DNA from: Treponema sp.
GTDB taxonomy: Bacteria; Spirochaetota; Spirochaetia; Treponematales; Breznakiellaceae
Assembly (NCBI GenBank): GCA_031259345.1
Contig: JAIRLQ010000269.1
Location: forward strand, 1-16,088
Direction: 5' to 3'
DNA: 16,088 nucleotides
The notes below the pieces were generated by a model that saw only the letters and a list, made by a program, of their open reading frames with translations, did no database searches and was not told the DNA's origin. Numbering within the stretch: the stretch's first letter is position 1; each line of letters opens with the position of its first letter. A program made the position numbers and the translations under genes. Positions 1 through 7,004 of this stretch are shown here, piece after piece.

Positions 1-352
1 GTCCGGGCTCCGCAGGGCATGATGCCGGGTAACGCCCGGGCGGAAAGAAATGACCCCGGGCTTAGTCCGGGGTATCATCTTTTCGACAGACAGCGCAACA
101 GAAAATAAACCGTCCGGCGTTCCGGCGCCGGATAAGGGTGAAACGGCGGGGTAAGAGCCCACCTCGGCGCCGGTAACAGCGCCGGAACGGCAAGCCTCAT
201 CAGGAGCAAAGTCAAACAGCGGCTGGACGGCCCGTCCAAAAGCCGCGGGTAGACTGCGTAAAGGCCGGTTTTAAGGCCGGTTCAAGATAAATGGCAGCCT
301 GATAAAAGCTAAAAACTTTTGTCACTGAACCCGGCTTATGGTTCATCGCTTT
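1..352 (+). ncRNA. rnpB: RNase P RNA (5' end missing)
   Basis: This is the catalytic RNA of ribonuclease P, which removes 5' leaders from tRNA precursors. Conserved blocks appear in the expected order: GTCCGGGCTCC at the left edge (5' P4 region), GGTAACGCCCGGG, ACAGAAAATAAACCG, TAAGGGTGAAACGG followed by GGTAAGAGCCCACC, GGAGCAAAGTCAAACAG, GCGGGTAGACTGC, and GAACCCGGCTTATGG near the 3' end (P4 3' strand). Compared with the E. coli RNA, roughly the first 65 nt (P1, P2 and P3, 5' strands) lie outside the window. An 8-bp hairpin at 301-323, with arms 301-308 and 316-323, sits between the presumed P2 and P4 3' strands and may be a P19-type helix. The architecture looks like type A. The 3' end is approximate, placed at the T-run following the last conserved block. 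Confidence 0.95.
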
Positions 353-355
353 TTT
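327..355 (+). terminator. possible rnpB terminator
   Basis: GAACC (327-331) can pair with GGTTC (340-344) around an 8-nt loop, and a run of six T follows at 350-355. This resembles an intrinsic terminator, but the stem is short, five bases separate it from the T-run, and its 5' arm is part of the conserved P4 strand of RNase P RNA. It may simply be the 3' end of rnpB with a U-rich tail. Confidence 0.35.
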
Positions 356-389
356 ATCATCATTTAATCCTTACTTTCCCATAATTCAA

Positions 390-416
390 TTGACTTTTTA
401 TGCAAAAGTGTATTAT
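390..416 (+). promoter_or_regulatory. putative sigma-70 type promoter of the mre operon
   Basis: TTGACT at 390-395 is one mismatch from the -35 consensus, and TATTAT at 411-416 is one mismatch from the -10 consensus. The spacer is 15 nt, shorter than the ideal 17. The location fits, between rnpB and the first gene of the operon. A start site predicted from this -10 would fall near 422-424, inside the GAAGGG Shine-Dalgarno (421-426), leaving almost no leader. Either the true start lies upstream or this is not the promoter. Confidence 0.35.
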
Positions 417-429
417 ATGAGAAGGGAAT

Positions 430-1386
430 ATGATAAAAGAGTATTCCCGGTCGGGTTACGGCGCGCGTTTCCAGCGGAAAAGAGCCCTGCGCCTGGGTGC
501 ATTAGTTGTTTCTGCGGCTGTCCTCATTTTTCTTATATCAATGGGGTTTGTTGTTGTAAAGAATTCATCAAGGAATAAGCGCCAGGGGCTTGTGGCGCTT
601 TTTGAAGCTTCATCTTTTGATAAAGCCTTTGAGGAAAGCGGCGTACAATTAAAAGAAAAGCCTTTGGACTTTTTTCTTTTAACGATCCGCGGCTTTTCGG
701 CATTTCAATTGGCTATAGCTCAAATAAACAATTTCGATACCCTTAAATATATCGATGAATGTATTTGGTCTTTACGAAAAGCCCTGTTATCCCGGAACGC
801 ATCTTCCGGGCCGGCGGCAGGGAACGGTCATCTATACTACGTTTTAGGAAAAGCGTACTATTACAAAGGCGAAGCGTATGCGGATCTGTCGGTAAAGTAT
901 CTGGAAAAAGCCCGGGAATCCGGGTATACAGCCCCGGATATTCCCCAATACCTTGGACTAACTTACGCGTCGCTTGAGGATTACAGAAACAGCGTATCTG
1001 CTTTTACTCTTGCGCTGGATCCCGAAGAAGAACATCCTTCGGATATACTGCTTCTTTCTATTGCCCGTTCTTACCTGGCTCTGGAAGACTATGAAGCGGC
1101 AAAAGCATACCTTATGCAGTGCGCCGAAACTTCCCGGGATTCCAAAACGGTAAATGCTTCAAGACTTCTTTTGGGGGATATTCTGGCAAAAAACGGGGAC
1201 TATGCGGGGGCGGAACAACAGCTTTTAAAAGCCCTTGAAGAGGGCGGCGAAAGCGCGGAAACTCATTTTCAATTAGGTGAATTATATTCTGCCGGCGGAG
1301 ATTTCACAAGCGCAAAGGCGGAATTTCGGAGAGCGGTAAAGCTTGATCCTGCCCATCTTCCGGCAAGGGCGCGATTAGGCATTTAG
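430..1386 (+). CDS. membrane-anchored TPR protein leading the mre operon
   Basis: This 318-residue protein is not a named family that I recognise. The N-terminus is basic (residues 1-20, many Arg/Lys), followed by one hydrophobic segment at about 21-43. The rest is probably extracytoplasmic and helical, with tetratricopeptide-like repeats from about residue 130 to the end; the last two (LLLGDILAKNGDYAGAEQQL and FQLGELYSAGGDFTSAKAEF) are the clearest. TPR folds bind proteins, so a scaffold role in the elongasome is a reasonable inference from position alone. ATG 430 is supported by GAAGGG at 421-426, only 3 nt away and so tight. The stop codon overlaps the mreB ribosome binding site, implying coupling. 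A TTG-started ORF at 390-578 in another frame is a shadow. Confidence 0.9.
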   Translation: MIKEYSRSGYGARFQRKRALRLGALVVSAAVLIFLISMGFVVVKNSSRNKRQGLVALFEASSFDKAFEESGVQLKEKPLDFFLLTIRGFSAFQLAIAQINNFDTLKYIDECIWSLRKALLSRNASSGPAAGNGHLYYVLGKAYYYKGEAYADLSVKYLEKARESGYTAPDIPQYLGLTYASLEDYRNSVSAFTLALDPEEEHPSDILLLSIARSYLALEDYEAAKAYLMQCAETSRDSKTVNASRLLLGDILAKNGDYAGAEQQLLKALEEGGESAETHFQLGELYSAGGDFTSAKAEFRRAVKLDPAHLPARARLGI

Positions 1387-1395
1387 GAGGATAAC

Positions 1396-2415
1396 ATGTT
1401 CGGACGCACTTTTTCAGATATTGGCATTGATTTGGGTACCTGTAATACCCTTATTTATATACGCGGCAAAGGTATAGTTCTAAACGAACCCTCTATGGTA
1501 GCCCTTGAAAAAGGCACCAAAAAGATCCTTGCCATCGGCGCTGACGCCAAACCCATGCAGTTTAAAAATCCCGCAAACATAATCGTTATAAAACCCCTCC
1601 AAGAAGGGGTCATCGCGGACCTTGAATCTACAGAAAAGATGATCCGCCGTTTTATATCAAAAGTTATGCCCCGGTACCGCTTTATCAAACCCCGGATGGT
1701 TATAGGCATTCCTTCGTGCATTACCGAAGTTGAACGCAGGGCTGTGGAAGAAAGCGCCTACAAGGCCGGGGCTCGGGAAGTTATCGTTATAGAAGAAAGC
1801 CTGGCTGCCGCCATAGGGGCGGGCATTCCCATTATGGAACCCGCCGGGCACATGATCTGCGATATAGGCGGGGGCACTTCTGAAATTTCCGTAATTTCTT
1901 TGGGCGGTATGGTAGTTTCAAGGGCCATACGTATTGGGGGCGACAAATTTGACGATGCCATTATACGTTATGTACGCAGTACTTATAATCTTATTATAGG
2001 CGGCGGCGTCGCGGAACGCCTTAAAATCGAAATAGGCAATGCCTTTCCCGATATAGTTATCGAAAAAGTTGAAATTAAGGGAACCGATGCCATTACCCTT
2101 CTTCCCAGACGCCTGGAGATAGACAGCGTGGCTGTTCGCGAAGCCCTTAAAGAGCCTATTACAAAAATCGTAGAAGAAATTAAAGCAACCATGGGCCAGA
2201 CTCCGGCGGAACTGAACGCGGATATTGCCGACAGGGGCATCTGTATGACCGGGGGCGGTTCCCTTCTTAAAGGGCTGGATCAGCTTATTTCCAAAGAAAC
2301 CGGAGTTCCGGTATTTCTTGCGCCGGAGCCCCTTAACTGCGTAGCCCTTGGGGCAGGTAAATACTTTGAAACTTTCAAGGGTAGCGCCCGAACCGATTAT
2401 GACGATTTGAATTAA
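1396..2415 (+). CDS. mreB: rod-shape determining actin homologue MreB
   Basis: MreB polymerises with ATP into membrane-bound filaments that orient the side-wall peptidoglycan synthesis complex. The 339-residue length is normal for the family. Actin-fold motifs are present: phosphate-1 loop GIDLGTCNT (residues 10-18), phosphate-2 CDIGGGTSE (155-163), the IEESLAAAIGAG segment, and the adenosine motif MTGGGSLLKGLD (about 284-295). The N-terminus MFGRTF could form a short amphipathic or hydrophobic membrane contact. Cys16 in the phosphate-1 loop replaces the Ala usual in MreB. The start is clear: AGGAGG at 1385-1390 lies 5 nt before ATG and overlaps the stop of the preceding TPR gene. mreC follows after 8 nt. 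Confidence 0.98.
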   Translation: MFGRTFSDIGIDLGTCNTLIYIRGKGIVLNEPSMVALEKGTKKILAIGADAKPMQFKNPANIIVIKPLQEGVIADLESTEKMIRRFISKVMPRYRFIKPRMVIGIPSCITEVERRAVEESAYKAGAREVIVIEESLAAAIGAGIPIMEPAGHMICDIGGGTSEISVISLGGMVVSRAIRIGGDKFDDAIIRYVRSTYNLIIGGGVAERLKIEIGNAFPDIVIEKVEIKGTDAITLLPRRLEIDSVAVREALKEPITKIVEEIKATMGQTPAELNADIADRGICMTGGGSLLKGLDQLISKETGVPVFLAPEPLNCVALGAGKYFETFKGSARTDYDDLN

Positions 2416-2423
2416 GATAATTT

Positions 2424-3305
2424 ATGGCTTTTCAAAAGGGCAAAAAAAAGAACAGCCGGCTAAGTAAAGATCTCACAGTGTTTATTGTCCTCATGCTGAT
2501 TTCTTTTTCCGTGTTGTTTGTTTCTACCCGCAGTTTTTTGTCAGATTTCAGGAACCTGGGTGTTTCGGTTTTTTCCGGTTTCAGGATTGGTATACACGAA
2601 GCTTCTTCGCTGGCGTCGCGTACCGTACTTTCCATCCGGGAGCTTTCAAAACTAAGGCGTGAATATGCCGAGCTTACAGAACGTGTTACCCGTTTTGAAC
2701 AGCTTGAACGGAGTGCGGCGGAAATTCGCCGGGAAAACAACCGCCTTAGGGAGCAGCTTGGCTTTTCGCAAAATTTGCGTTTCAGGCATGTTCCGTCGGA
2801 GCTAATTGGCAGAGACCCTGATAACCTCTTTTCGGCTTTTGTCATTAACAAGGGAACTCATGACGGAGTCAGGGTAAATATGCCGGTTATCGCCTATCAG
2901 GACGGCATCCAGGGGCTGGTAGGTAAAGTTATAGAAGCTGCTCTCTTTGAAAGCCTGGTTATGCCCCTTTATGATACTTCCGCTTTTGTCTCTTCAAGGC
3001 TTTCGGAGTCCAGATACGAAGGGATTTGCGAAGGCCAGGGCGAACCGGAGCTTCCGTTGCTTATGCGGTTTATTCAAAAAAGCGCCAGGGATAAAATCAG
3101 CATAGGCGAAATGATAATTACATCCGGCATGGGGGGCGTTTTTCCCCGGGGTATCAATATAGGCCGGGTTTCTAAAATAAATTACCAGGAAAATGAAATT
3201 TCAATGTCTGTAGAACTGAATACGGCTATAGATTTTTCAAGGCTTGAATATGTATTTGTAATTGACCCGGAAGGCAGCGGGGCCGGCGGAGGCCCCAATG
3301 GCTAA
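2424..3305 (+). CDS. mreC: rod-shape determining protein MreC
   Basis: MreC is the bitopic periplasmic scaffold that links MreB/MreD to PBP2 and activates it. At 293 residues it has family length. A lysine-rich cytoplasmic tail (1-16) precedes a single membrane helix (about 17-35), a charged coiled coil (about 69-113) and the beta-rich MreC domain, which includes GKVIEAALFESLVMPLYDTS and the late GVFPRGINIGRVSKI segment. The C-terminus is rich in Gly and Pro (GSGAGGGPNG). The Shine-Dalgarno is weak (AAGA in TTAAGATAA), so translation is probably coupled to mreB, which stops 8 nt upstream. The 3' end overlaps mreD by 8 nt. Confidence 0.96.
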   Translation: MAFQKGKKKNSRLSKDLTVFIVLMLISFSVLFVSTRSFLSDFRNLGVSVFSGFRIGIHEASSLASRTVLSIRELSKLRREYAELTERVTRFEQLERSAAEIRRENNRLREQLGFSQNLRFRHVPSELIGRDPDNLFSAFVINKGTHDGVRVNMPVIAYQDGIQGLVGKVIEAALFESLVMPLYDTSAFVSSRLSESRYEGICEGQGEPELPLLMRFIQKSARDKISIGEMIITSGMGGVFPRGINIGRVSKINYQENEISMSVELNTAIDFSRLEYVFVIDPEGSGAGGGPNG

Positions 3306-3801
3306 AAGAATCGCCTGGACTGTTGGTTTTTGTTTGGCCGCGGCCCTGCTTCAATCAACGCTTTTAAGCCGCCTGGCGCTCTACCGGGCGGTTCCGGATC
3401 TGGCTTTGGCAATTATCGTTTATACTGCCTATATAAACGGGACTATGACCGGTCAGCTTTCCGGTTTTTTTGCCGGCTTTCTTCAGGATTTGCTTTCCGC
3501 TTCTCCTTTGGGTTTTAATGCGTTTATCAGGACTCTTATCGGGGCCCTTGCGGGCCTTTTAAAGGGCGCTTTTTTTCTCGACTTTTTCCTGCTTCCCATG
3601 GCGCTGTGCTTGGGAGCTACGCTTCTAAAAGCGCTGACTGTTTTTTTGCTTCATTTTGTACTTTCCGGGGCGGTTCCTTCCTATAATTTTGTAAGCCTCT
3701 CTTTCTGGTGTGAGCTGGGTTTAAATACACTTACCGCTCCTTTGGTGTTTGGCTTTTTGAGGCGTTTTAGTTCTCTTTTTGAAGGACGGAGGGAATCTTA
3801 G
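3298..3801 (+). CDS. mreD: rod-shape determining membrane protein MreD
   Basis: MreD is the integral membrane partner of MreC in the elongasome. The protein has 167 residues and about five hydrophobic helices. The family signature is visible: PDL after the first helix, then GFFAGFLQDLLSASPLGFNA at about residues 57-76. An in-frame TTG at 3262 would give a longer protein, but ATG 3298 has GGAGG at 3288-3292 with a 5-nt spacer and gives a typical N-terminus (MAKRIAWTVGF). The start lies inside the last codons of mreC. The stop TAG shares its G with the GTG start of mrdA. Confidence 0.95.
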   Translation: MAKRIAWTVGFCLAAALLQSTLLSRLALYRAVPDLALAIIVYTAYINGTMTGQLSGFFAGFLQDLLSASPLGFNAFIRTLIGALAGLLKGAFFLDFFLLPMALCLGATLLKALTVFLLHFVLSGAVPSYNFVSLSFWCELGLNTLTAPLVFGFLRRFSSLFEGRRES

Positions 3802-5687
3802 TGGCTGGTGAAACTAATTCCCGGGACGTAGGAACAGCCTTTCGGGACGGCAAGAGCGGCAACCGCGTTGCTTTGCTGAGTTTTATTTTTATTGCGCTCT
3901 TTGTCATGTATGCGGTACAGCTTTTTAGGATGCAGGTTTTATCCGGCGATCTGTACCGGTCAAGAGCGCAAAATATCGCCCGGCGGACTACCATTATTCC
4001 GGCTCAGCGGGGCGAAATATACGACAGGTATTATAATCTGCCTTTGGCATTGAACACCGATTCCTTTGCGGTAAACATCACCCCCGGAGAGGTACCCAGC
4101 GGGGAGATGGATAATCTTGTTGAACGGCTTTCGGCAATAATCAAGGTTCCCAAAGCTCAGATTGAGCGAAAAGTGCCTCCGACAATTTACCACCTTTTTC
4201 AGCCTGTAGAAGTGGCGGTAAATATTTCCTTCTCTTCCATAGCGATGCTGGCTGAACAGGTAGATGCGTTTCCCGGAGTAAGCTGGCAGTCAAAGCCCAT
4301 GCGTATCTATAACGATATTGGCAGCCTTTCCCATATAATAGGCTATGTTGGGGACATCACCAGAGACGAGCTTATGGTAATGATAAACAAAGGCTATAAG
4401 CAGGGTGACGTTATCGGGAAAATGGGCATAGAACGGCAATATAACGAAATCCTGCGGGGGAGGGAAGGGTACGAAACCCGTGTTGTAGATGTACGCGGCA
4501 GAAGGGTATCGGGCGAAAATGCCCGGGAAGCTCCTGAAATGGGCAAAAATATCGCGTTAACCATAGACCGGAAAATACAAACCCTGGCGGAAAAAGCCCT
4601 GGGGCCCCGTATCGGCGCGGTGATTGTCATGCGGCCCGCTTCCGGCGAGATTTTGGCTATGGTTTCCTACCCCTGGTATAACCCGAATATTTTTAATAGT
4701 TCCGATTTGGGGGCCGAATACAATGCCCTGGTGAATGATGCCAACAAGCCCCTTCTTAACCGCGCCATACAATCAAGCTACCCTCCGGCATCGACTTTTA
4801 AAATTGTTATGACTACCGGGGTTTTGGCGGAAGGGGCTTTTTCTCCTGCCGGCCTTATAGATTGTACCGGGGAGATTTCGTACGGCGACCGGGTGTGGCA
4901 CTGCCACATTGGCCGGCCCGGCCACGGCCGGCTTAATCTTCACAGCGCAATGGCCGAGTCCTGTGATATTTATTACTGGATTGTAGGCAGGGATCATCTG
5001 GGTGTTGAAAATATTGTAACATACGCCAGAAACTACGGCTACGGAAAAGCCACAGGCATTGATCTTCCCAGCGAAAGCTCCGGCTTTATTCCTACGCCCC
5101 AATGGAAAGACAGGCGTTACCACGAACGCTGGCATGGCGGTGATACCATGAATATATCCATCGGCCAGGGAGATATGCTGGTAACTCCCCTGCAAATGGC
5201 CAACATGACCTGTATGGTCGTCAATGACGGGATTATTTACAAACCCCATATTTTAAAGGAAATCCTGGATCCCAAAACCGGAGCGGTTGAACAAAGAATA
5301 CAAAGTGAAATCCTTAGTGAAAGCGATATAGAGAAGGAAGTTTTTGCGGAAGTAAGAAAAGATATGAGGGGGGTTATTTCCGAAGGAACCGCCCGTTTTC
5401 CTCTTAATATTAAAGCTGTTGAAATTGCGGGTAAAACGGGAACGGCCGAAATAGGGCTCGAAAACAACTGGCATTCCTGGTTTACTTCTTATGCTCCTTA
5501 CGAGACCGGGAATCCGGAAGAACGGGTGGTGGTAACTGTCATTGTAGAAGCTTTTGATCACTGGGAATGGTGGGCGCCCTATTGTTCGGCAATTATTTAT
5601 CAGGGTATTTTTGCTTCCCAAACCTATGAAGAGGCGGTTTTAACCCTGGGGATAGAGACTTCAAGGATAGACAGACGCAGGGAATAG
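3801..5687 (+). CDS. mrdA: penicillin-binding protein 2, elongasome transpeptidase
   Basis: This class B PBP cross-links peptidoglycan during cell elongation, paired with RodA. At 628 residues it matches the family. One membrane helix lies at about 23-45. The RGEIYDR motif (about 74-80) marks the dimerisation/pedestal domain, and the transpeptidase domain occupies about 260-610. Active-site motifs are intact: PPASTFK with catalytic Ser331 and Lys334, SCD at 387-389 (the SxN-type motif) and KTG starting at Lys545. The start is GTG 3801, overlapping the mreD stop by 1 nt, with GGAGGG at 3788-3793 and a 7-nt spacer. rodA follows directly, so the synthase pair is co-translated. The WHCHIGRPGHG stretch near the SCD motif is rich in His and Cys, and metal binding there is conceivable but unproven. 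Confidence 0.97.
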   Translation: MAGETNSRDVGTAFRDGKSGNRVALLSFIFIALFVMYAVQLFRMQVLSGDLYRSRAQNIARRTTIIPAQRGEIYDRYYNLPLALNTDSFAVNITPGEVPSGEMDNLVERLSAIIKVPKAQIERKVPPTIYHLFQPVEVAVNISFSSIAMLAEQVDAFPGVSWQSKPMRIYNDIGSLSHIIGYVGDITRDELMVMINKGYKQGDVIGKMGIERQYNEILRGREGYETRVVDVRGRRVSGENAREAPEMGKNIALTIDRKIQTLAEKALGPRIGAVIVMRPASGEILAMVSYPWYNPNIFNSSDLGAEYNALVNDANKPLLNRAIQSSYPPASTFKIVMTTGVLAEGAFSPAGLIDCTGEISYGDRVWHCHIGRPGHGRLNLHSAMAESCDIYYWIVGRDHLGVENIVTYARNYGYGKATGIDLPSESSGFIPTPQWKDRRYHERWHGGDTMNISIGQGDMLVTPLQMANMTCMVVNDGIIYKPHILKEILDPKTGAVEQRIQSEILSESDIEKEVFAEVRKDMRGVISEGTARFPLNIKAVEIAGKTGTAEIGLENNWHSWFTSYAPYETGNPEERVVVTVIVEAFDHWEWWAPYCSAIIYQGIFASQTYEEAVLTLGIETSRIDRRRE

Positions 5688-7004
5688 GTGTTTATGAAAA
5701 TACGGGATTTTCTTGAAATAGATTTTTTTCTACTTTTTGCGTCAATTGCCCTTACTGTTTTTGGGATTTTGTTTATTTATTCTTCCGGCGTTACTTCCAC
5801 GGGGGTTTTAGTATCCAATGAATATATACGGCAGATTATTTGGGGGATTGCGGGTTTTGTGATTGCCCTGGTGCTTTCACAGGTAAATTACGGACGCATT
5901 CGAGGACTTTCCGTGTACCTTTACCTGGGAAACCTTGCCCTTATCCTGTATACAATTTTTTTTGGCCGTGAAGTAAACGGAGCCCGTTCCTGGGTCGGGA
6001 TTGGATCGTTCGGTATTCAGCCTTCGGAATTTGCAAAAATTACCACCATTCTGCTGCTGGCCCGGTATCTTGCGGACTCGGATCGAAGCGGGAATTCTTT
6101 TTTACGGTTTGCCATTTCATGTTTAATTGTCTTTGTTCCCATGGGGCTTATTCTTATGCAGCCGGATTTTGGCACTTCCCTTGTTTTTATTCCTATATTG
6201 CTGGTTATGACTTTTATTGCCGGTATTGCCCTGCGATATATTATTTTTATGATAGCTCTTATTGGCATAACAGGCATACTTATGGTACTTCCCCTTTGGC
6301 AAAGTTTTATACTGCGGGAAAATATCCCTTTTCTTAATTTTTTGTCCAATGCCAGGTTTACGGCAATTACGGCTTTGGGGCTTACGGTAATTGCCTTTAT
6401 CGCCCTTTATGGCTATATCAAATACAAAAAAAAGTATTTTTACTGGATTCTTTATTCGGCGGCAATTGCCGTTTTATCTTTGGGCGCGTCTTTTTTGTCC
6501 CATAAGGTACTAAAAGAATACCAGATTAAACGCCTTATCGTTTTTCTTGATCCGGAAGTTGACCCCAGAGGGGCAGGGTGGAATATAATTCAGTCGGTTA
6601 TCGCCATAGGTTCAGGCGGCCTTTCGGGCAAGGGCTACCTTCAGGGGACCCAAAGCCATTACCGTTTTTTGCCCCAGCAGAGTACGGACTTTATTTTTTC
6701 CATTTTTACAGAAGAAGCGGGTTTTTTGGGCGGCCTTGTAGTTTTTGCGCTTTTTCTTATTATGGTTTTACGCTTGATAAAAATTATAAAAATTACAAAC
6801 GATCCTTTTGGCGCCTACATTTCCGCAGGGCTTGCGGGGATGTTTGTTTTCCATTTTTTGATTAATGTAGGCATGACTATGGGTATTATGCCCATAACGG
6901 GCATTCCCCTGCTTTTTATGTCCTACGGAGGATCGGCAATTATATCCGCCATGACAGGGATCGGTCTTGCCATGAGCGTACATGTAAGGAGATTTCATCA
7001 TTAG
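5688..7004 (+). CDS. rodA: SEDS peptidoglycan glycosyltransferase RodA
   Basis: RodA polymerises lipid II into glycan strands and works with PBP2. SEDS hallmarks are present: GARSWVGIGSFGIQPSEFAK (98-117), QPDFGTS (158-164), FLDPEVDPRGAGWN (286-299), FLPQQSTDFIFS (327-338) with Asp334 at the position of the essential E. coli Asp262, and the MPITGIPLLFMSYGGS end motif. The protein has 438 residues from GTG 5688 or 436 from ATG 5694; both starts have plausible upstream purines (AGGG at about 5679-5682 for GTG), and I kept GTG because it abuts the mrdA stop. It is about 65 residues longer than E. coli RodA because of two additional hydrophobic helices at about 222-245 and 250-272, before the large extracytoplasmic loop. 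Confidence 0.96.
   Translation: MFMKIRDFLEIDFFLLFASIALTVFGILFIYSSGVTSTGVLVSNEYIRQIIWGIAGFVIALVLSQVNYGRIRGLSVYLYLGNLALILYTIFFGREVNGARSWVGIGSFGIQPSEFAKITTILLLARYLADSDRSGNSFLRFAISCLIVFVPMGLILMQPDFGTSLVFIPILLVMTFIAGIALRYIIFMIALIGITGILMVLPLWQSFILRENIPFLNFLSNARFTAITALGLTVIAFIALYGYIKYKKKYFYWILYSAAIAVLSLGASFLSHKVLKEYQIKRLIVFLDPEVDPRGAGWNIIQSVIAIGSGGLSGKGYLQGTQSHYRFLPQQSTDFIFSIFTEEAGFLGGLVVFALFLIMVLRLIKIIKITNDPFGAYISAGLAGMFVFHFLINVGMTMGIMPITGIPLLFMSYGGSAIISAMTGIGLAMSVHVRRFHH
6986..7002 (+). promoter_or_regulatory. Shine-Dalgarno for an ATT start
   Basis: AAGGAG at 6986-6991 is a perfect Shine-Dalgarno core within the last codons of rodA. No ATG, GTG or TTG lies in the next 15 nt in any frame. In the radical SAM frame, ATT at 7000-7002 lies 8 nt downstream and ATC at 6997 lies 5 nt downstream. 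The nearest conventional start, TTG 7036, has no Shine-Dalgarno of its own. Confidence 0.5.

Noticed and set aside
261..282. Direct repeat of AAGGCCGGTT (261-270 and 273-282)
   Set aside because: It falls in the P18 region of RNase P RNA, where paired arms are expected; not a mobile or array-type repeat.
390..578. 62-codon TTG-started frame overlapping the start of the first TPR gene
   Set aside because: No ribosome binding site, covers the putative promoter, and conflicts with the clear membrane-TPR reading frame.
1593..1610. Perfect 6-bp hairpin ACCCCT/AGGGGT in mreB
   Set aside because: Within conserved MreB coding sequence, no T-run, and one such hairpin is expected by chance.
4773..5249. 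158-codon open frame on the minus strand opposite mrdA
   Set aside because: It lies over the PBP2 active-site region, which is clearly coding on the plus strand. No domain or supporting context.
6170..6184. Sigma-54-like -24/-12 site, TGGCAC-N5-TTGT
   Set aside because: It lies inside rodA coding (conserved DFGTS motif), the -12 element is TTGT instead of TTGC, and no gene start lies just downstream.
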